From Cordia subcordata (lineage: Eukaryota; Streptophyta; Magnoliopsida; Boraginales; Cordiaceae): DNA of 64,000 nt. The number at the start of each line of letters is the position of its first letter. Within the stretch, counting starts at the first letter, position 1. Shown piece after piece: positions 34,787-46,687 of this stretch. The notes below the pieces were generated by a model. It was not told the DNA's origin, did not search any database, and saw nothing but the letters and a program-made list of their open reading frames with translations. The translations under genes were made by a program, and so were the position numbers. The stretch lies in the NCBI GenBank assembly GCA_028554755.1, contig JAPTOF010000014.1:7688001-7752000 (forward strand), read 5' to 3'.

Positions 34787-37233
34787 TAGGACTCTCCATT
34801 TGAAAATAATATGCCGTGTACAAGGTGCACTTCTACACGCGATGGAGTGTGTAAAAAAAACAAACACCGCATCAGATTATCATCTTTATTTATTGTTTCT
34901 TTTATATTTCATCTGTGCACCTGGTGCTCAAAAGCCAAAGCAAGGCAACTTCACATCAGGGTGAAGCCATGAACCCCTCTTATTACAAATTTGCCAAAAC
35001 AAATATATCTTCAAGCCATATGCCGAAGCTTTTTCTTTGCTTTCCTTAATCAAAAATATGTTCCTCTTAAACTTTTCTTTATATTACTTTTATTCTTTAC
35101 ATTTAGTATTTAATATGTTGCAATTTTAATTATATTTTGGTCCCTAAATTCAAATTCTGGTTTCGCCGCTGACCACAGCCACCATGTGGCACCTTCTTTG
35201 TAGTACGAGGAAATCATTTAGCAACTGGAAACAACACAAGCAAATAATTGGTCTACCAGCGGCATGGTTATGAAATATTTTGTGTAAAAGTCGCAACGGA
35301 CGTTTTGAAAACGGACAGCGAACGAGAAGATTCGGAGCATAAAGTTGCATGTTCCCAGTTAAGAAAACGCGCAGCCCCCACCTCTCCACGGGACCACGTG
35401 TGCCACTTCCCACGACTTTGCGTCAAAATGAACATCCACGATTTTCAACCTCATACGGATAAGGATTGCAGCCGTGATCGCGATACGTAGTGAAGCCGGG
35501 ATCTTTTCATAATGTCATAACTTATGTGGCACTTGCACGTTGCGCAAATTTATATTCGTTAGATATTATTAAATATTATAATTAACAATGTTATAAATTA
35601 TATATTATTAAAAGTAATAAAATAAATATTGTTTTACTTGTACCATATATAGAATTATATATTAACGTTATCTTTTCAGTTCAAATATATGAATTGTAAA
35701 ATTGAATTTTGAAAACTTCATTATATACGTAATTTTAATTTGCTTTATATAATATTAAAAAAGATAAATACAAAGTTGAACAAAAAATTATGTAAAAAGT
35801 AAATAAAACCGTCTTAATGAACATAATGAAAAAAAATATTTATTCCTATTCTTTTGTAAAAGATCATAAGTAAATTTGATTTATTCTACCTTAATTACAT
35901 AGTTTTAATCTAATATATTCACTCTAGTTTTACATAAAATTAAAAAAGATAAATACAAATAATGTAAAATAAAAATTATGTGAAAAAAAATCTTAATGAA
36001 CTAGTGAAAAAACAAAATACTAAAAGATGATAAATATTAGCGGGCCAAGAAATTTAACCAAAAAAAAAGTATATGAATTTATGTTAATAAATTAATATAT
36101 TAATTTTATATGCTGAAGATTTTCTCTTAGTGACACATGTCTCTCCAAGGGTTCTCCCTTAGTAATAGTAAAATGATGATGATGATGATGATAATGTAAA
36201 ATTTAATTATTGTTAATTATTCATATCATTTCATTTATTAATTATTTATTTTGCTTTATGATAACATTATTTTGTTAAATTTTTCATAACAAGAAATTTA
36301 TTTTAGGTGAGGATTATATTGGATTTCACTTAAGATTATTAATCTAGTAGTAAAATCATGTCGCATTAAATCTACACCTAAGGTAATAATTTCGTGTTAC
36401 AACAACATGTCTCAACATGCTCCTATTAGTACGTGGCTCTAAGGAATTTTACTATAAGAAGGTATACATTCGAGCTTGACACCCTTGATGATACTATTTT
36501 TAACGCCCGTTATCTTACAGTTGTCATGCCTTGTTTGCGCGTGAGTAGTCATAACTTGTTTGGCCTTTTATTAATGAAATAAAACCAATACTTTGATTTA
36601 AGATTTGTATTAGCATCTGTGTTTGGGAATTCTTTATTTATTAGTTTTGTTTACATCTTATAAAATATATTTATATTTTATCGTATTATAAACAATAAAA
36701 TTTATATAAAATATTTATTTTTCTCAGGATATAATCTAGTTTTATCTAATCCTAGAAGGCTCTTAGATAAATTCTATCGTTGCAAGTTACTATGACATTT
36801 GAGACGCAATGTTAGACAATTATATCAAAATTAATAAATAAATAAAATATAATGTTAGAATTAAAATAAATAAATGTATGACGACATACATATAACTAAC
36901 CCCGGCTGATATCCAACGTCTTCTCCCTCTCTTCAACTTTCTCTCTCTAAAATTAACCACGAAAGTCAGCTTATCAAGCTTCAACACTTCCAAACTTTTA
37001 TAAAATTACGCGCTCTCTCTCATTTCTCTCTTTTCTCTCCCTCTGTCCAAGCTTGTTGCTTCTCTTCCATGGCTATCTGAGAGAAATCAAAGAATAAAAA
37101 TAAAAAAAAAGAAAGAAAAAAAAGCATGCATATAATGGTGTAGAAATTCAAATTATATACAAATACGCACACACATTAGATAGCAGCATTGGTTTCGCAC
37201 TTACCGATAGTGCGAACGAGCATTGTCGTGATA
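34787..37233. other. Intergenic DNA and promoter region of the ceramide glucosyltransferase gene
   Basis: The patch 35160-35490 is less AT-rich and contains a CCACGTGT G-box core at 35394-35401, but lies 1.8 kb from the gene. From 35500 to 36900 the DNA is AT-rich with a (GAT)n run at 36176-36193. No gene is seen. Confidence 0.4.
36906..37050 (+). promoter_or_regulatory. Pyrimidine-rich core promoter/5' UTR of the ceramide glucosyltransferase gene
   Basis: Dense CT tracts (TTCTCCCTCTCTTCAACTTT and CTCTCTCTCATTTCTCTC) lie 180-330 bp before the start codon. Y-patches and CT-rich leaders are common around plant transcription starts. No clear TATA box is placed, so the exact start site is unknown. 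Confidence 0.5.
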
Positions 37234-40200
37234 ATGTCGGCGAATGGTACGTTGGATGACGATTTTCTTTTCGCTGCGAGCAAAGCTTGTTCCGGCCAGT
37301 TGGCGGTTTTTGTTCAGATCCAGGTAGAGCTTTTACGGTTTAGTTTTCAGCATTGCTTTCTTATTCGGAAATTGAGTTTTTGTGTTTTCGTTGCTTCTGC
37401 ATTGGTGAGGTTTGGATCTGAAGAGATGATATTGACCACGGCCGAAGAAAGAAATTTTGAATTTTTGTAGTGTATTTGTCGTTTCTGTGAATGTTAGGAA
37501 AAAAAAAAAGTTTATGCGGTAATATTAATTTCTTTCTGGGTAAAGTTTTAAATTTCTTTGGATTACATGTTGTACAGAGATGAAATTTAATTATTCTGAG
37601 GAGAGGTTGGATTACCAGCTTGATAGATGAGACGTTGGGCTCGTTTGGAACGGCTTTTATCAAGAGTGTTCTTTTTCTATAACTTTTAAGAAAAGTGTTT
37701 CTTTTGAGAAACTGAAATTTTTAAGTTACACTTGGTTTGCCCGTTTTCTGTTTTTATTTTTTGGTTTTTATTTTTCATTTTTATTTTTTTAAAATAATTT
37801 TTATTTTCTATTTTTTAAAATTTAGAGAATATATTTGGTTAACAAAAGTGTTTTTCTTTTTTATGTTTATTTACAAAATTGTTATGTTGTTTTCTAAATT
37901 TTTTTGATATATTTACAGAATGACCACTTTGTTTTCTAAATTTTTTGGAGATATTTACAAAATTGCTGCCTTGTTTTCTAAATCTTTAGAATTATTTACA
38001 AAACTACCACCTTGTTTTTTTAATTTTTTAGAATTATTTACAAAATTATCACCTTATTTTAAAAGAAAACCCTTTTTTGATGTTTTCTATTTTCTTAAAA
38101 AACTGTTTTCTGTTTTTTGAAAATGAAAACAAAAATGGTTAACCAAATGAGTTTTCTATCCTAAATGAAAATAGAAAACAGGCAAACCAAACGCACCATT
38201 AGCTTCTGGAAAAAGCTGAATTTGAGTTTTTTTTTTTTAGAATTTTAGCCTTTTTAGAAATCAAGCGAAATACTTTTTTTTTTTCTTTTTTAACTAAGCA
38301 AGCACAAGAACTTCCACTAAAAAGCAGAATGTACTAGGCCACTAGAGGAATAAACAACTAGCAGAGATATTTAATGCAAAAAGGGTGTGTCTTTTTAGAA
38401 AGAAAAGTACTTTTTCTTGTAAAAAGCCAATCCAAATAGCCTCATTATTTTCTATGCGGATGTGGTGTAGTACCTTGTCCAATGAAGAGCCAAAGATTTG
38501 GATTTTCCCCTCAAGAAAGAAAGGAAAAAGAAGAGAAAGATGTGTCCTTTCTTGTTATATGATCAGCCTCTTTTGTTATATTGAGTATATGTTTGGCCTA
38601 ATGCATGTGGAAGTAACCATTTGGTAGTATGTTGTTAAAAGAATTATTGCTTTACATAGGAGGATGATGACATTCAGAATGTAGAGGAGTTGGATTACAT
38701 GGCATCCTTACTGTTGGAATTTAGAAAAGAAAAATGTACTTGAACCATTCAGGGCCTTGGAGCCTAGAAATTACTCTGTGAAAGAATAGGAACTTTAATC
38801 TTTCATGACTTAACTGTTTGGGTAGTTGAATAGTAATATGTGCCCGTGTATCAAGGTTGACTTTAATCATAGGAACTTCAGATATAGTAAAAGTTGGACA
38901 GCCTTGTTACCTTCAAATGGGAGTTCTAATTCATAAACACAATAGTGGAAGTCTCGAGTCTTGTTGTACAGAGATATCAATTTACTCTTCTTTTCTTAAA
39001 TTCAACTCGTTTCACTAGTTTTATTTCTATATGCATTTCTTTCTTTCAAATTGCATCTTGTTCTTTCCTCGATATCATGAAGTAGTGCTGATAAGAACTT
39101 TTAGTAAAGTTTAAATAGAATTCATAGTTTTGGATCAAATAATTCATATCAAATGCATTGGAGAAGAAGCCTATGTGTATGAAGGTTAGACCTATAAATG
39201 ACTTGAAGAGTTTAAAGTTTTGGCTCAAGAGCTTATAATATTGAAGAAGAATTTCATGCTCAAATATTCCTTTTTTTTTTTTTTTTGGTTGCTGGATTGT
39301 AGTTTCTCCAGCCAGCATTATAGCAGTTGAGGCCACATGACCATATATGCTTTTAATTGTTTCTGAAGTTACCTGAATTATGATTTTTCATTAACCAGCT
39401 AAGAAGTGACATCTTCTCACTTCATTCCCCCTAGTACCAGGCTTTTGTTTGAGCACCTTCTTGCTTGATGTCTGCTGCCATGTCTATTGAGTAACTATGA
39501 TCTCCATTTATATGTTTTTCTTTTGCTACTAGAACCTGGAATGTATATTAAGACTCGATACTATAGACCTTATGCTGTAAATGACATTGTATATTGTCCC
39601 AACAAGTGTTTCGTGAGCATGCCTCTGGCATATGCAGTTCCACTGGTTGGAATTCTTAAAAATTAGTGCTAAACATATGCAGCTGTTCTGAAGATTATGC
39701 CAAGCTGTTAACAGGTGCTAAATTAATCTTGGTCTCTGATATGGAAGAGGAACACTTATAACTTTCTGCTCAAATTGAACAAACATTTACTCATGATGCT
39801 ATATATTTATGGACTTCGTACATAGAGCAAAAGAGGTTGTGGTCTATAACTTTTTAAGCTTGTTTATATTATCTTAATGGAAAGGTTTCAGGGCTTTATA
39901 ATAAGACAGTTAAAGTAGCAATTGGTTCAATTCCTATGAACAAATAGGTTTTGCAACAATATTTACTTTAATATAATAATTTAGTAGAAGAATGGAGAAA
40001 TAGTTTAATAGAAGAGCGGAGAGCTATCTAACAGTAAATCTCTTTCAAAGATTTTGTAAATAAGATTTCAAGACAGAGATTTACTGTATTGAGAGGATGA
40101 CGAAAAGTTGATTACAGGATTAACACTTCATTCTATATTGCCAGCATCTAGTGTTCCTTGATGTATGCCATATTTGATGAAGTTTATTTTATAACTTATT

Positions 40201-43200
40201 GGCTGACAATTCATGTTGACGTTGTGATGGTTGAACGGTTGCTTAATATGAGAACTCATCTATACATTGAATAAAAAGATTAAAGGAAAATGCTTAATTT
40301 TCTTGGCTTCTGTATCCTTTATATCTTTGATTTCTGTTCTTTCTGCTTCTTTTCATCTATACTCTATCAGCATATTATCTTGTGATATTGTCGTAGAAGT
40401 GATTCCTGTGTTTTCTGCAGGGATATATTATTTGCTTGCTTCTTGCTATTGGTTGGGCTCTAGCTGCTTATGTCAGGTAATGGATTTGGGCCAACCATGA
40501 TTGATGTGGTTGTTTGATACTTTACACAGTTGACATAGTAATAACATATTATTTTGATTCTGGGTTAGATATTATGGTGACTTCATTTATTTCTCCACCA
40601 CAGGAGCAGAGAGAAAAGACGGATCAAAGAAAAAATGAGACGTGGCAATAGCTTTGCATTTCTTTGTCCAGATATCAATGAGCTTGAGTATTCCAATCAG
40701 GTCAATTTGCCAAGAGTGACAGTTATATTGCCCTTGAAAGGGTTCGGAGAACATAATTTACACAATTGGAGAACTCAGGTGAACTATACAATTCTACACT
40801 TCAGGCCAATTGTTTATCAAACTTACTTAGAACGTCATGTTTCCTTGACATTTTCCCTTATGTTCTTGGTCATGAATGTTTCAGATTACATCCCTATATG
40901 GTGGCCCGCTGGAATTTCTATTTGTTGTTGAAAGCACAGAAGACCCAGCTTACCATGCCATAAATCGGTTGCTGGCTGACTTTCAGGTATGACATTTGAG
41001 TTGTTCAGTGGTAGTGTCTCCTGAGATTGGAATTTCAAAGTTCTGAATTATCCGAGAGTATCTTGTATATACCTCATAAATGTTCCTCACACCATATGCT
41101 CTTATAATAGAGGGGTAGTCAACCATTGAATAAAAATGAAAAGGATCTTTCTAGATAAAGGAGAATTTGTATGTTAAAATATGTAGTTCTGTATTCTCAT
41201 CAAATTTTAAGAGGGCTGTCTTACTTGATTAAACCTTGTTTACAAGACCATCAACCATTCTTATGTTGCATAGCTCCTCACTCCCTAGTATTCACTTTAT
41301 TGAGTAATATCTATGTTCCAAAGCTCTTCCAAGTTCTCAATCACTTTCATCCATATCCTGACTTTTCTGGATATCTCACGCAGGATGACGTTGATGCAAG
41401 GGTTATTGTTGCGGATTTTTCAACAACCTGTAGTCAGAAGATTCACAATCAATTGGTATATATTTGGCATCTACCGTGTAGTTTTGCCTTTGAAAAACAG
41501 TGGCTCCTTTTTGTGCTGCTTTTTCTTTTTCACTTTTTTCCCCATTTCTTTCTTTTGGTTTGAACTTATTTCCTTTCCTGGATATGAGTCAAGGCTGGTT
41601 ATCGAACATTATTATTTATGTATCTTGGGATATATCAATCACGCATCAGATGCTCAGCCAACTTACTCATATTGGCCAGAAATTGGAAAAACCGACCCTT
41701 GCTTAACTATTCAAGAGAAACTAGCAAGTGAAGACCTTTAATTTCTTCAAGACATAGGAGGAAAGTTTATTGCCTGTTAAATACTCATAGCCTCTTACAG
41801 TATCAGACGCATTTAGAGAAAAAGAAAAATGGCATTGTATAGGTCTGGTGAACATGAGCTATTTTTGCAGGTTGGGGTGGAGAAGATGCATAAAGACAGC
41901 AAATATGTACTCTTTCTGGATGATGACGTTAGGTTGCACCCTGGGTCAATTGGAGCTCTGACTGCTGAAATGGAAAAGAATCCTGATGTAAGAGTCATTA
42001 TGATATCAACCTCTGTTTTATTATGAAGAAATGTTTATATTCTCTGGTGATGATATGCAGATTTTTATTCAAACTGGATATCCCCTTGATTTACCATCTG
42101 GAAGTTTGGGAAGTTACTGCATTTATGAATATCACATGGTATGGCATCATTTTTTTTGCTTCACTATATCTACAGATCTTTACTAGCTATTTTGCTATAA
42201 CATTTTTTTTGATATTTTCCATTCAAGAGTTAAAGATCATAAAGAGAATTTGAGTGCAAGAGTGAGGGGGAGGGGGAGGGAAGGGTGTTGTCTAAGAAAA
42301 ATGGGGAGATGATCCATAAGCATTTGCTGTAAGAACATACATCAACATTTGCTTAAATTTACCTCTATCTATTATGAGATTTAGTTTTGATCCATTAACT
42401 TTCACATTTTCACCACTGTTCTCTCTCCATTTATGTTAACATTGGATCTTTTTCTTTTGTTTTATTTCTTTCAGCTGAAATAGTTATTTCTTTCCTTGGG
42501 TTGCATCTAGTGCTTTTAAGGTCTTCAGGTCTATTTGCAATGAGATGGAAGAGATGATATGATAATCAATCTTGGGGCGTAATTTGGTCTCAGCTCTTTT
42601 TCCCCTTATTAGTCCTAATCTGCATGTATAAGTTTCCTGAAGTTTTAAAAACATTTCAATGGTAGATCCATAAGGTTCTACAATTCGGATAGGTTGTTTT
42701 ATCTTGGAATTTGTAGTTTCATTGAGCAGAGGAGTAAATGATTCTACTTCTTTTGCAGCCTTGTTCAATGGGATTTGCAACTGGCGGAAGGACATTCTTT
42801 CTGTGGGGAGGATGCATGATGGTATATGCTTTGTATGTTTCTTTACTTTGCAAACAGATATATGATATTTGGTTATTGCTCTAATTTGTCAAGAATCTCT
42901 TTCCAGATGCATGCAGATGATTTTAGAAATGACCGTCACAGTGTAGTTTCTGAACTTCGAGATGGTGGTTACTCAGATGATATGACTCTTGCTGCTGTAG
43001 CTGGTAACATATCTCATACTAACACATCCAGCTTTTTATTAGTAATAAAGTCTACACTATTATATATATATTGTATCTTTTAGATTGCTGCTATAGTTAT
43101 CACAATGGTTGCTTTGACATATATTTTACCTTTTAGATTGTCATAACTGCATCTTTGTGCTAAATTATTGCTTAAACTATTGTTCTTTCAGGTGCTCACA

Positions 43201-45620
43201 AGAGGCTCATCACTTCCCCCCCAGTTGCAGTTTTCCCTCATCCTCTTGCTAGTGACCTTAGCTTTTCAAGGTTTTTAGCTGTAATTTACTTATTCATTTT
43301 TAATTATTCCAATGAAGTTTTGAAAGTCAGACTGTTTTAGCTGCTTTACGCTTTTAATCGTTTTTTATGTATGCAAGTAGGTACTGGAATTATCTGAGGA
43401 AGCAAACATTCGTATTGGAGTCATACACAACTTATGTTAATTGGATTATGAACCGTGCCCTGTTTACTACCCACTGCTATTTGTCATGGGGATTTGTAGC
43501 TCCATACTTCATGTCTGCAATTCATGTAGCAGCAGCACTAAGATATTACTTTAAGGGATATTCGCTTGAAGATGAAACCTTCATATCTAGAGGTGAGCAT
43601 CTTTACTTCTCATTTCTAGTAGGTTGTACAAGATTCCGATGAAATAAGGTCAAGTCAGTTTGCTTGCTTATCTAAGATTGCAATTAGTGCACACTTAAAC
43701 TGAATGCTTCTGTATTGCAGTCCTCTTTTGTTCATGTCAGTTTGTTGAGTCTTGAAAGTATTCAGGGGATACATGTTTCTATTGATTTAAATTCTTCTTC
43801 ACTTTTTGGAAGAGTCAAAAATTATGTCTGTTTGAATATTCTGACCACAAAATCTGGCCTGTCAATGATTGTCGGGAGTCTTCTTGACCCCTAGACAGTG
43901 ACTTCTTCTTCAGATGCTAAAGGTAGTACATGAGTTTTCCTTCTTTGGGGGATGGAAAGGAGACAGGGCCAGGTGATATGGTATGCTTTGCAGGCATTAA
44001 CTTCTCCAAATGTGTAGTGTACCTTTGAGAAGAACTTTTTCGATTCATATGTCAAAACTCACTAGACTTATCTGCTGCATAAACATGGCATAAGGTCGAG
44101 AATGCTACTGCTCATATCTGCAGTATGGATATTTTTGCATTTACCAGTTCTAGAATTTAATTCCTTTCCCTTTTTTTTTTACTTCATTTAACTTTTTGTG
44201 CCCAGGGATGTTACTAGCTGGCTGCCTTACTATATGCACAATAACCGCACTTCTTTCCATGTGGAACTTGACAAGAGTAGAAGTTGAGCTATGCAATATT
44301 TTGTCGCCAGAAGCTCCACGGCTATCTCTTGCTTCTTATAATTGGTGTCTCGTAAGTTCATCTCAGAATGCTACCAGCTGAAATTTCTTAACTTTAAAGT
44401 GTATTAAGGTTCTGTTGGAATTGACATCACAAAAAAGGGAAAATCACTTATAAATATGACAGTCGCATAATACAAGTCAGTAAAAGTGCATATATCTAAC
44501 AGCCAAAGCACGATAGAACTGCATTTACCAGAGATCTTCCACGAAATCCTTTCTTTTCATGATCAAATTCTTTAGAAATCTAAAATGAGCTAGTGAACTG
44601 GTTAAATGACTTGTAAATCAAAGATCAAGAGCTTTGTATCTTCCTCTTGTCTTATGTTCTGTCAGATTGTTATTATAAATACACTAACATTATCAAATGC
44701 TTTCTAATTGAGCAGGTTTTCATTGCTATGCTGGTAGACAACTTTCTATACCCTATTTCTGCCTTCCGTTCACATTTTTCTCTGTCAATTAACTGGTCAG
44801 GCATTCGATATCACCTGAGGAATGGGAAGATATACAAGGTATGTTCATTTGAGGCTCATCTTCAGACAGAATGCCCCTCTTTTTATCCAGTGTGTGTTGT
44901 ATGACAATTGGACTATGAACATTTTTATTTATCTAAGCAATCTCCATTCTGAATATGTATTATAAAACCTTAGGTGCGCAGACTGAATAACAGATAGAAG
45001 CTCAATGATATGTTTTGCTTTTTCTGTGCCTTGCTCCTTTACATCTTTCCAAGTTCTTCTCATCAGATAGCTGGTTCTAACTTTAGAAAGAAAGTTTGCT
45101 TGAGCACATCCTTTTTTCATCTTTCTTCAGAAACATGTGAGGACTTAGAAATGTTCTCAAACATAGTTATGTGAGACTCTCATTACTTGAATTCTTTTGA
45201 GAAGTTCTGACCGGTTATCAAATGGAATGGGAAAGAAGAGATATCTTCAGTTCTAGTGTCAAGGATAAATTTTGTTGATCGGCTACAAATCATCGCCTTC
45301 ACCCACTCTCCTTAACGATCAGAAAAAGCAAGGATCACTTCACTCTAATTCTCTTCTTTTTCATGCCAACTGAGCCTACATGTGCACATAAGAGATGGTA
45401 GATGGGTGACTAAAAGGAGGTGATATCCAGTATTTCTCTTATGCGAATCACTGTCTTACTCTTGCAGATTGAAAGACCCAAAGATATGGGTCCAAAATAC
45501 ACAGATCTCGGGGGAAAGCATTTATATGGGAAGAAAGGAGCTCCACCCAAGGTTTCAATGGTAGCTTCTTTGTCTAGAAGTCTGGCTCAATGGCGGCAGC
45601 CGAAGAAATTCGACGTGTAG
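37234..45620 (+). CDS. GCS: Ceramide glucosyltransferase (glucosylceramide synthase), GT21, 14 exons
   Basis: It joins UDP-glucose and ceramide to make glucosylceramide in the ER/Golgi membranes. Exons: 37234-37323, 40421-40476, 40604-40778, 40885-40986, 41384-41455, 41871-41987, 42061-42138, 42759-42821, 42907-43003, 43192-43270, 43381-43592, 44206-44351, 44716-44838, 45468-45620. All junctions are GT-AG and in phase, totalling 520 residues, the same length as I recall for Arabidopsis GCS (At2g19880). An N-terminal membrane segment (about 30-47) precedes LPRVTVILPLKGFGEHN. Catalytic-type acids lie in STEDPAY (D127), FLDDDVRLHPG (D182-184) and GGYSDDMTLAA (D275-276). RYWNYLRKQ (310-318) stands where the family has its Q/RxxRW motif. 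C-terminal membrane segments follow, and the end is GGKHLYGKKGAP...WRQPKKFDV. I chose MSANG as start; the upstream frame lacks an ATG. Confidence 0.98.
37637..38441. mobile_element. Nested MITE pair in intron 1 of GCS (outer element)
   Basis: GGGCTCGTTTGGAACGG at the left and CCAATCCAAATAGCC at the right form the ends of an element of the GGGCTYRTTTGGATT family, split by a second MITE at 37729-38198. The interior is T- and A-rich as in the other copies. A polypurine/polypyrimidine run lies at about 38229-38290. Confidence 0.6.
37729..38198. mobile_element. Inner MITE, 470 bp, in GCS intron 1
   Basis: Ends CACTTGGTTTGCCCGTTTTC and GAAAACAGGCAAACCAAACG are inverted repeats. The flanks are TTA at 37726-37728 and 38199-38201, as for Tourist-like elements. 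Most of the interior is a tandem array (37868-38065) of about five units near 45 bp containing ATTTACAAAATT and CCTTGTTTTCTAAAT. A short open frame over this array is a by-product of the repeat. Confidence 0.75.
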
Positions 45621-46687
45621 ATACATGCTTTAGCAGTGTAATTTGGGTAAGGAAGGGAGGTTAGCAAGCATAACTTATGATTCTTTCGTCCTCTGGACAA
45701 CGAGGGAGGACATTACCAGAGCAAAATGAGTCCAGGGATTAACATATTCTTCCTCCTAATAAAGAGCCCATTGTTGATAGATTATTGATTCATCACTGGT
45801 AGATTTTTAAGTCTGTAGGTTCGCTATTGATTTCCCCAATTGGTTTTAGCTGATTGATTCTTCAGGTTCGTGTCTCCCTGTTTGGGAGCTGTAATTACAT
45901 GTTTTTGTAGCTGGTGAAAACATTATTCACTGAAACTTTTAGTGCAAGGCAACAAAGTGTGAAAAACTACATTCTTTCTTCAAATCTGTCCACTAGTGAG
46001 CTCCGTTTCCATCCAGCAGACTGATAAATTTAATTTCTATTATTGAAATGAACACTGGCAAAAAGGAGCAGTAGAACAAGAATGTGCAAGGGAAGCCCTG
46101 GGAGTATGCTTAGATCATCGATGAGTTATCAAGCACTTACTCTGACCAAGGAAGGGGAAAAAAAAAAAAAAAAAGAATCCATGAATTTATTCTTCCAGGT
46201 GAGAGTAAGTTACTTTGTCTGTAGTTGACCGTGAACGTGATACCATGATCTCCATCCACTGTATCATACGGCCTTGAACTACAGCTTACTGTCAGGGTAC
46301 ATTTAGAGAATAGCTCCCCTCTTTAAGATCACTTGACTATTATGTTCAATCAAAATCCAATTGGCTTTCTCAAAACCAGGTGTTCGCCGGAATAGCGTCA
46401 GATTAGTTTTACATAACAAATCATTTGCGCAGAAGAATGAAATTAAGTAAAATGAAGATGTCACTCTTGGTCAGAGAATAAAAGGTTTGTTAGGTGAAAT
46501 TTGGTTAAATGTGCCATTAAACTGGAAGTGCGACAATCCTGTCGGCACAGAAGAACAACAATACCTCATCATGGGCGGATAGGCACCCAGAAGAATACAC
46601 TTTCATCATCACGGGGGAGCTCAGACCACGAACTATAAGTTCATAGCCAAAAAGATCAAAATAGTACAACCTAATGGACGCAAAGAA
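45621..46687. other. Spacer between the convergent GCS and CB5LP genes
   Basis: The two stop codons face each other across 1.07 kb, so the spacer should hold both 3' UTRs. An A run at 46157-46174 lies roughly midway. No other gene is seen. Confidence 0.5.

Noticed and set aside
35150..35490. Two opposite frames of 80-87 codons in a GC-richer patch
   Set aside because: No domain and no splice partners; the patch contains a G-box-like CACGTG but is far from a gene start.
37920..38120. Repetitive peptide frame (LFTKLPPCFF-type repeats)
   Set aside because: It is the translation of the 45-bp minisatellite in the inner MITE.
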